Shown here in pieces: positions 58,440 through 64,000 of a DNA stretch of 64,000 nucleotides. The DNA is from Bacteroidaceae bacterium. GTDB taxonomy: Bacteria; Bacteroidota; Bacteroidia; Bacteroidales; Bacteroidaceae. Where the stretch lies: assembly GCA_024699495.1 (NCBI GenBank), contig JAILPK010000012.1:26350-90349 (forward strand). Reading direction: 5' to 3'. A program made the translations under genes and the position numbers. How positions within the stretch are numbered: the stretch's first letter is position 1; the number at the start of each line of letters is the position of its first letter. The notes beneath the pieces were generated by a model, which was given only the letters and a program-made list of their open reading frames with translations, was not told the DNA's origin and did not search any database.

Positions 58440-58486
58440 CGCCGCAAAACTTGGCTGTTTAACAAAGATTATATAGTTTTGCGGCG
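58440..58486. promoter_or_regulatory. Inverted repeat overlapping the CLC-gene promoter
   Basis: CGCCGCAAAACT (58440-58451) and its exact complement (58475-58486) enclose 23 bases. The right arm covers most of the -7 box TAGTTTTG (58474-58481), and TTGG at 58451-58454 sits 19 bp upstream of it as a weak -33. This arrangement suggests an operator. Confidence 0.6.
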
Positions 58487-58522
58487 AAATTATAAATTGA
58501 GCTCAATTGTCAACAAGCATCT

Positions 58523-60295
58523 ATGGGTAACAAGATTCTGGAATGGAGAAGGAAGCACATCGGCGACAAGCAGTTTATGCTAATCTTGGCGTTCGTGATT
58601 GGTGTGCTCACCTCTCTGGCCGGTCTGTTTCTGAAATGGCTCATCAGCCAGATTGAGCATCTTCTTACCCAGGGCTTCTCCATCACGGGCGCCAACTGGC
58701 TTAACCTGATCTACCCGGTTGTAGGAATTTTCCTGACCGGTCTCTTCGTGCGCTACATCGTCCGCGACGACATCGGTCACGGCATCACAAAAATCCTTTA
58801 CGCCATAGCCCGCAAGCAGAGCATCATTAAGGGACACAACACATGGTCGAGCGTGGTCTCTTCAGGCATCACGATCGGATTTGGCGGTTCTGTAGGTGCC
58901 GAGGCTCCTATTGTGCTCACCGGCTCTGCTATCGGAAGCAACCTGGGACAAGTGTTCCACCTGGATTCAAAGAAGATGATGCTGCTCGTGGGATGCGGAG
59001 CCGCAGGAGCCGTCAGCGGTATCTTCAAGGCCCCCATAGCGGGTCTGGTCTTCACGTTGGAAGTCCTTATGATTGACTTCACCCTCGGAAGTCTCCTGCC
59101 GCTGCTGGTCAGTTGTGTGACTGCTTCTGCCGTCACCTTCGCTCTGTCTGGTTCCAACACACTCTTTGAGTTCCATCTGACCAACGCCTTCGCCATCGAA
59201 CGCATACCTGCATATCTGCTCCTGGGCATCTTCTGCGGACTCATATCCCTATATTTCACACGTGTGATGAATTGGCTGGAGGACCGCTTCCGCAGTCTCG
59301 GCGGCCCGTGGATCAGACTGGCTGTGGCCGGACCTATACTCAGCACCCTGATTTTCCTCTTCCCCTCGCTCTACGGTGAAGGATATGACTTGATCAGCCT
59401 GCTGCTTAACGGACACGGGCAGTCCGACTGGAACCAGGTGCTCGAGGGGTCGTTCTTCTATTCCATGCCCCACCTGCTGCTGCTTTATCTCGCCGGAATA
59501 ATCATCTTCAAGGTGTTCGCCACGACAGCCACCAACAGCGGAGGCGGTTGCGGTGGAACATTTGCGCCGAGCCTCTTCCTTGGGTGCGTGGCAGGCTTCT
59601 TCTTCGCTTCTATATGGAACATGATTCCCGGCAACAGCATCATCGTTCCGGAAAATAATTTCTCTCTGCTTGGCATGGCCGGACTGATGAGCGGCGTCAT
59701 GCATGCTCCCCTGACAGGTATATTCCTCATTGCCGAACTGACGGGAGGATACGGGCTTTTCCTGCCATTGATGATGGTTGCGGTATCAGCATATCTGACA
59801 ATCATCATCTTCGAACCACACAGCATCTATACCATGCGCCTTGCACGCAAGGGGGAGCTGCTGACACACAACAAAGACCATGCCATTCTGACACTTATGT
59901 CGATGGATTCGGTGATCGAACGCTATGACGAGCACCTGCATCCAAACGACGACCTGAGTGAGATAGTCCGCCAGATATCCGGCTCTAACCGGGATGTGTT
60001 CCCAGTGGTAGATGATGCCGGCAAACTGCTTGCAGTATTGATACTCGACCGTGTGCGGCATGTCATGTTCCGCACAGAGCTCTATCACCGCCTACATGTC
60101 TCCGACCTGATGTCCCAGTGCGCGGCGCGCCTCACCACCCGCGACCCCATGGATGTGGTCATGAACACTTTCGAGCGCACCAAGGCATGGACACTCCCCG
60201 TGGTCAACAGCGAAGGTATGTTCGTAGGCTTCATACGCCGCAGCCACGTCTTCGCCCTCTACCGTCAGATGATGGCAGACATGAGCGACGAATAG
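58523..60295 (+). CDS. CLC-family chloride channel with C-terminal CBS pair
   Basis: 590 aa. The CLC membrane domain covers residues about 15-440. Selectivity-filter elements are DIGHGITKIL (in place of GSGIP), GGSVGAEAPIVLTG with gating Glu127, and GGGCGGTFAPSLFLG (GxFxP). The internal proton glutamate of exchangers (E. coli Glu203) aligns with Val181 in GLVFTLEVLM, as in channel-type CLCs. Two CBS domains follow (MSMDSVIERYDEHLHPNDDL and MSQCAARLTTRDPMDVVMNT). It is predicted to be an anion channel of the inner membrane. A promoter with an overlapping inverted repeat lies just upstream. Confidence 0.92.
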   Translation: MGNKILEWRRKHIGDKQFMLILAFVIGVLTSLAGLFLKWLISQIEHLLTQGFSITGANWLNLIYPVVGIFLTGLFVRYIVRDDIGHGITKILYAIARKQSIIKGHNTWSSVVSSGITIGFGGSVGAEAPIVLTGSAIGSNLGQVFHLDSKKMMLLVGCGAAGAVSGIFKAPIAGLVFTLEVLMIDFTLGSLLPLLVSCVTASAVTFALSGSNTLFEFHLTNAFAIERIPAYLLLGIFCGLISLYFTRVMNWLEDRFRSLGGPWIRLAVAGPILSTLIFLFPSLYGEGYDLISLLLNGHGQSDWNQVLEGSFFYSMPHLLLLYLAGIIIFKVFATTATNSGGGCGGTFAPSLFLGCVAGFFFASIWNMIPGNSIIVPENNFSLLGMAGLMSGVMHAPLTGIFLIAELTGGYGLFLPLMMVAVSAYLTIIIFEPHSIYTMRLARKGELLTHNKDHAILTLMSMDSVIERYDEHLHPNDDLSEIVRQISGSNRDVFPVVDDAGKLLAVLILDRVRHVMFRTELYHRLHVSDLMSQCAARLTTRDPMDVVMNTFERTKAWTLPVVNSEGMFVGFIRRSHVFALYRQMMADMSDE

Positions 60296-60332
60296 TCACG
60301 GATAGCTCTGCTCATTCCCCCATACAGATATG

Positions 60333-60375
60333 ATGAAGGGAGGGCATGTTCTTTTTCGAACTGCCCTCCCTTCAT
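60333..60375. terminator. Strong stem-loop between convergent CLC and clpB genes
   Basis: Perfect 14-bp arms ATGAAGGGAGGGCA (60333-60346) and complement (60362-60375), with an inner GTTC/GAAC pair and a T-rich loop. There is no clear T-tract after either arm; it likely ends or protects both transcripts. Confidence 0.7.
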
Positions 60376-60442
60376 GCATCTGCTTGTTATTGCCGAGCCC
60401 AACTCAAGAACCAAATCGTCAACTTGTCAACTTGTTTACTAG

Positions 60443-63079
60443 TCAACTCACAAACTTCAGACGGTCTCCATCGGCATCCACGCGTATCTCGCGGTCGCGG
60501 CTTACTGCGCCTGACAGGATTGCCTTCGACAGGTCGTTTAAGAGCAGCCGTTGGATAGCGCGCTTCACCGGTCGGGCACCGAACTCCGGGTCATACCCTT
60601 CACGTGTGAGCAAATCGATTGCGCCGTCAGTGACAGAGAGACTTATATCATTCCCTCTGAGCATGTTCTGCACTGAAGCGACCTGCAACTTCACGACCTG
60701 ACGGATCTCGTTTTCGGTCAGAGGCTCAAACATTATCGTCTCATCTATACGGTTCAGGAACTCGGGCCGAATCGTGCGCCGCAACATCTCAAGGACATGG
60801 GCCTTGACCTCTGTCAGCAGCCTGCCTCTGTCTGCACCAGACTCTGAGATGCTGCGGGTCTCAACTGCCGTCGCACTCCCGGGAGATGACAATGGAGCGA
60901 GTTTTTCCCTTATATAGTCACTTCCGAGATTGGATGTGAGGATGATGATTGTATTCTTGAAGTTCACTGTGCGCCCCTTATTGTCAGTCAGCCTGCCATC
61001 GTCGAGCACCTGCAGAAGGGTGTTGAAGACATCAGGGTGTGCCTTTTCAATTTCATCGAAAAGCACTACGCTGTAAGGTTTGCGGCGCACAGCCTCCGTC
61101 AACTGGCCACCCTCATCATAGCCCACATATCCCGGAGGCGCTCCGATAAGCCTGCTGACACTGTGTTTCTCCTGATATTCAGACATATCTATACGTGTCA
61201 TCATCGTCTCGTCGTCGAAGAGGAACTCGGCGAGCGCCTTTGCCAACTCGGTCTTGCCGACGCCGGTGGTTCCGAGGAAGATGAACGAGCCGATAGGACG
61301 TTTCGGGTCCTGAAGCCCCGCACGCGAGCGGCGTACTGCATCAGCCACGGCGCGGATGGCCTCATCCTGCCCGATGACACGCTTGTGCAGTTCGGTTTCC
61401 AGGTTGAGCAGCTTCTCGCGTTCGCTCTGCAGCATTTTAGAGACAGGGATTCCGGTCCAGCGGCTCACAATCTCAGCGATATCGTCGGCCGTCACCTCCT
61501 CCTTAACCATAGCCTCTGCGCCCTGGGCCGAGCGCAACTGCTCCTGTATGCGCTGGATCTCGCTCTCGAGAGCCTGCAACTTACCGTAGCGAATCTCAGC
61601 GACACGCCCATAGTCACCTTCGCGCTCAGCACGCTCAGCCTCGAACTTCAGCTGCTCTATCTGCTGCTTGTTGGCCTGAATCTTTGCGAGCAGGCTCTTT
61701 TCGCCTTCCCATTTTGCGGTGTAAGAGTTGACTTCTTCCTGCAAGTCACTGATTTCCTTGTTCAACTTCTCCAGCTTTTCGTTGTCTCCCTCGCGTTTTA
61801 TTGCCTCACGCTCTATCTCCAGCTGCTTCAGTCTACGCGAAATCTCATCCAGTTCTTCTGGGACGCTGTCACGTTCCATACGGAGTTTGGCGGCAGCCTC
61901 ATCCATGAGGTCAATGGCCTTGTCAGGCAGGAAACGGTCAGTGATATAACGGTTCGAAAGCTCCACCGCAGCAATTATGGCATCGTCCTGAATACGCACA
62001 CGGTGGTGGTTCTCATAGCGTTCCTTCAGGCCACGAAGGATGGAGATGCTGCTGAGCGTGTCCGGCTCATCAACCATCACGCTCTGGAAACGGCGCTCAA
62101 GAGCCTTATCCTTCTCGAAGTACTTCTGGTACTCGTCGAGAGTGGTGGCACCTATGGCACGCAGCTCACCGCGGGCCAACGCAGGCTTCAGGATATTTGC
62201 GGCATCCATTGCCCCCTCGCTCTTTCCGGCCCCCACCAGAGTGTGAATCTCATCGATGAAGAGGATAATGCGGCCCTCGCTCTTTGTAACCTCATTGATT
62301 ACCGATTTCAGACGCTCCTCGAACTCGCCCTTGTACTTGGCGCCAGCAATCAGAGCTCCCATATCGAGAGAGAACAGCTGCTTCTCACGCAGGTTCTCAG
62401 GGACGTCACCCCTCAGGATTCGGTGGGCCAGCCCCTCCACTATAGCCGTCTTGCCTGTGCCCGGCTCACCTATCAGTATAGGGTTGTTCTTGGTGCGACG
62501 GCTCAGAATCTGCAACACACGGCGGATCTCATCGTCCCTGCCTATCACCGGGTCGAGCTTTCCGGCACGCGCCTCCTCTATCAGATTGCGGGCATACTTG
62601 GACAGACTCTGGTATGTCTCTTCGCTCGATTGCGATTTGGCTTGCTGACCTCCACGCAATTCGCCGATTGCAGCCGAGAGTTCTTTCTCCGTCACTCCTG
62701 CATCCTTCAGAATCTTTGCTGCTGTGCAGTTACTGCCGACCACAGCTAAGAGCATCAGCTCAATAGTGACGTAATCATCTCCCTGCTTGCCCGCAATTTC
62801 TTCTGCACGGGTTAGGATATTATTTGTCTCACGGGCGAGATAAGGCTCTCCGCCCTCCACGCGCGGCAGACTTTGCAGCTGGGCCTCGAGGGCCTTGCTG
62901 ACGGCCGGTTCGTTAACCGACAACTTGCGAAACAGAAACTGAGTCACCTGCTGCCCCGTTTTCATGATGGCGGCAAGCAGATGTTCCGGCTCTATAGCTT
63001 GTTGCTTTCGGGCCTCAGCTATGCGCACAGCCTCTTGTACAGCCTGTTGCGCTTTAATTGTAAACTTGTCAAATGTCAT
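60443..63079 (-). CDS. clpB: ATP-dependent disaggregase ClpB
   Basis: 878 aa. N-terminal Clp repeat domain ([27 protein letters not shown]). First AAA domain with [15 protein letters not shown] (about residue 208) and [14 protein letters not shown]. Long M-domain coiled coil at about 410-530 ([20 protein letters not shown]), which marks ClpB rather than ClpA or ClpC. Second AAA domain with [35 protein letters not shown] and [15 protein letters not shown]. It rescues aggregated proteins with DnaK/DnaJ. The M-domain-carrying length is typical. No TAnnTTTG box was seen upstream. Confidence 0.97.
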   Translation of the reverse strand: MTFDKFTIKAQQAVQEAVRIAEARKQQAIEPEHLLAAIMKTGQQVTQFLFRKLSVNEPAVSKALEAQLQSLPRVEGGEPYLARETNNILTRAEEIAGKQGDDYVTIELMLLAVVGSNCTAAKILKDAGVTEKELSAAIGELRGGQQAKSQSSEETYQSLSKYARNLIEEARAGKLDPVIGRDDEIRRVLQILSRRTKNNPILIGEPGTGKTAIVEGLAHRILRGDVPENLREKQLFSLDMGALIAGAKYKGEFEERLKSVINEVTKSEGRIILFIDEIHTLVGAGKSEGAMDAANILKPALARGELRAIGATTLDEYQKYFEKDKALERRFQSVMVDEPDTLSSISILRGLKERYENHHRVRIQDDAIIAAVELSNRYITDRFLPDKAIDLMDEAAAKLRMERDSVPEELDEISRRLKQLEIEREAIKREGDNEKLEKLNKEISDLQEEVNSYTAKWEGEKSLLAKIQANKQQIEQLKFEAERAEREGDYGRVAEIRYGKLQALESEIQRIQEQLRSAQGAEAMVKEEVTADDIAEIVSRWTGIPVSKMLQSEREKLLNLETELHKRVIGQDEAIRAVADAVRRSRAGLQDPKRPIGSFIFLGTTGVGKTELAKALAEFLFDDETMMTRIDMSEYQEKHSVSRLIGAPPGYVGYDEGGQLTEAVRRKPYSVVLFDEIEKAHPDVFNTLLQVLDDGRLTDNKGRTVNFKNTIIILTSNLGSDYIREKLAPLSSPGSATAVETRSISESGADRGRLLTEVKAHVLEMLRRTIRPEFLNRIDETIMFEPLTENEIRQVVKLQVASVQNMLRGNDISLSVTDGAIDLLTREGYDPEFGARPVKRAIQRLLLNDLSKAILSGAVSRDREIRVDADGDRLKFVS

Positions 63080-63466
63080 GGTTGTATATAGTTTAATGTT
63101 TAACTCTTTGGTGATATTTAGACTGGAGGCACCTATGTGCCTTCACTTATATGACAGCAAAGAGCATGCAAAAACCGCAAAGCCGCCAAAAAGTCAGTAA
63201 ATCAGACTTTTTGACTGTAATACAGCGGTTGAGTGTGTTCACTCCCTTAGCCCCTTACCGCCTGGTCTTAGTGATATAATCGTCTGCTTTCGGGATATTT
63301 CTTGCCTAAGTATTAGCGCCTCGGTTCCTCTGCTGCATGCAAGAAGTATTTTCTGTTTTCTGCTCTGGGATTCATCACAGGTCGCATTGGTTAGTTCACA
63401 ACTGACCGTTTCATGCAACAAAAGATAAGGGCAGAATCTTTCGGGTCACCTGCATAATCGCGTGGA
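63080..63466. other. Gap between clpB and an insertion-sequence remnant
   Basis: It contains a 9-bp perfect inverted repeat (CAAAAAGTC at 63187-63195, complement at 63205-63213). The DNA from about 63430 is probably the end of the ISL3-type element. The 60-codon open frame at 63239-63421 is not convincing. Confidence 0.6.
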
Positions 63467-63859
63467 TTAACCGAAAATCTTGACCAGTCTGAAGATGAAG
63501 AATTTCTTGTCGATAACGCCCCTTAATTGAGCCCTAAAGTCCTTAATTTTAGCATTCAATGATTCAGCAGAAGCATTGGTTGACCTGTTCACGAAATAGT
63601 TGAGTATTTCGTCTTCCCTGTCGTACATGGCTGCGGCAATGTCATTGAAGGCTTTATTGTCAAACTCGCCTACTTTGGCGTACCACTTCTTGATGCTCTT
63701 ACGTCCGGCTGCCTTGTCGCACTTCTGGGCAAAGATTATCCTCAGAGAGTGTGTCAGGCTGTACGCCGTCTCTATGTCAGGGTACAGTTCAAAGAGTATC
63801 TCCGCACGTTCCCTTTGGCTTGGAGTCCACTTCTCGGAAGGGGACACGGGGACAGGCAC
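63467..63859 (-). pseudogene. ISL3-family (ISAon1-like) transposase, 5'-truncated
   Basis: About 130 C-terminal residues of a DDE transposase: SEKWTPSQRERAEILFELYP, SLTHSLRIIFAQKCDKAAGR, then NYFVNRSTNASAESLNAKIK and DFRAQLRGVIDKKFFIFRLV, which hold the final catalytic Glu region of the DDE_Tnp_ISL3 domain. The N-terminal two thirds are missing. At 63860-63865 the coding frame runs into the terminal repeat of another insertion sequence, so the gene was broken by that insertion. Confidence 0.85.
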
Positions 63860-63864
63860 TGAAG

Positions 63865-64000
63865 TGAACCCAGAAAGTTGGACACAACTTAAAGGTTCAC
63901 AATGAATAAAAAGTTTAGTTTAGAAGAAAAGTTAGCAGTTATCAGATTAGTCGAGCAAGGACAATCTGCTCGTTCTGTCTCAGACAAGCTTCATCTAGGT
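63865..64000 (+). mobile_element. IS3-family insertion sequence, left end
   Basis: Starts with TGAACCCAGAAAGTTGGACA, the IS3/IS150-group type of terminal inverted repeat, followed 37 bp later by the first transposase ORF. It runs out of the window. It interrupts the ISL3-type transposase. Confidence 0.8.
63902..64000 (+). CDS. IS3-family transposase OrfA, N-terminal part
   Basis: 33 codons are visible from the ATG at 63902, starting MNKKFSLEEKLAVIRLVEQG and continuing QSARSVSDKLHLG to the window edge. This is the helix-turn-helix start of IS3-family OrfA proteins, which bind the terminal repeats; OrfB, the catalytic part, would follow outside. The upstream terminal repeat supports an intact left end. 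Confidence 0.85.
   Translation, partial: MNKKFSLEEKLAVIRLVEQGQSARSVSDKLHLG

Noticed and set aside
61037..62749. 570-codon open frame opposite clpB
   Set aside because: It lies wholly antisense to clpB, whose motifs are complete, and its sequence has no recognisable domain; it is a by-product of GC-rich codon use.
63239..63421. 60-codon open frame between clpB and the IS remnant
   Set aside because: No homology, no ribosome or promoter signal; it lies in probable IS flank DNA.

Overview
The window comes from a Bacteroidales chromosome of the Prevotella/Muribaculaceae kind. The evidence is a SusC/SusD pair, recurrent TAnnTTTG promoter boxes (the Bacteroidetes primary-sigma -7 motif, several with TTTG 19-21 bp upstream), almost no Shine-Dalgarno sequences, Bacteroidetes-only families (DUF5687 exporter permease, OstA-like protein, GldE/CorC-like protein, Lnb/DUF4105) and a C10 peptidase carrying a type IX secretion C-terminal domain. 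Most of the window is moderately GC-rich housekeeping DNA. No tRNA, rRNA or CRISPR array was seen.

Layout. 1-2.9 kb: 3' end of a chromate transporter, a patatin-like hydrolase, a repeat-filled gap and a SnoaL-like protein. 3.1-9.5 kb (minus): an envelope cluster of coaX, an outer-membrane barrel, lptC, a CorC/GldE-like protein and a PpiD-like foldase. 9.6-16.8 kb (plus): Lnb-type membrane protein, a phosphatase-fold protein with degraded catalytic motifs, secA and a TerB/DnaJ membrane co-chaperone. 16.8-19.8 kb: an accessory stretch with repeats, an orphan coding fragment, an AT-rich EcsC gene and a B3/B4-domain protein. 19.8-24.1 kb: an SF1 helicase divergent from a DUF5687-ABC exporter pair. 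24.5-36.4 kb: a lipoprotein divergent from a CCA-adding-type enzyme, then tig-clpP-clpX, recQ, guaB and two periplasmic PPIases. 36.4-41.5 kb: OstA-like protein, a small membrane protein, mutL and trpS. 41.7-44 kb (minus): a small coupled ORF, rpe and a short comEC. 44-45.1 kb: a gene-free region packed with periodic repeats. 45.1-54.6 kb (minus): ECF sigma factor, susC, susD, a surface lipoprotein and a secreted C10 cysteine peptidase, which reads as a peptide-scavenging locus. 54.8-60.3 kb: mlaEF divergent from lptB, then fmt and a CLC channel. 60.4-64 kb: clpB, then two nested insertion-sequence fragments.

How the genes fit together. Three themes dominate. Envelope biogenesis: lptC, OstA/LptA-like, lptB, mlaEF, PpiD/SurA-type foldases, SecA and an outer-membrane barrel. 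Proteostasis: trigger factor, ClpP, ClpX, ClpB and a DnaJ-like protein. Nutrient capture: SusCD, lipoprotein and peptidase.

The most unusual signal is in the gaps. At least five intergenic stretches carry tandem arrays whose units have unrelated sequences but mostly the same 22-bp period. One array of 14 units spans 44648-44954. One unit family occurs twice, 43 kb apart in opposite orientation. Other gaps hold 16-, 19- and 9-bp periods. Further points of interest are a MutL whose endonuclease motifs are degraded, a CLC protein with the channel-type valine, a 39-codon ORF overlapping the rpe start codon, and stem-loops over the clc-type promoter and in the C10 peptidase leader.
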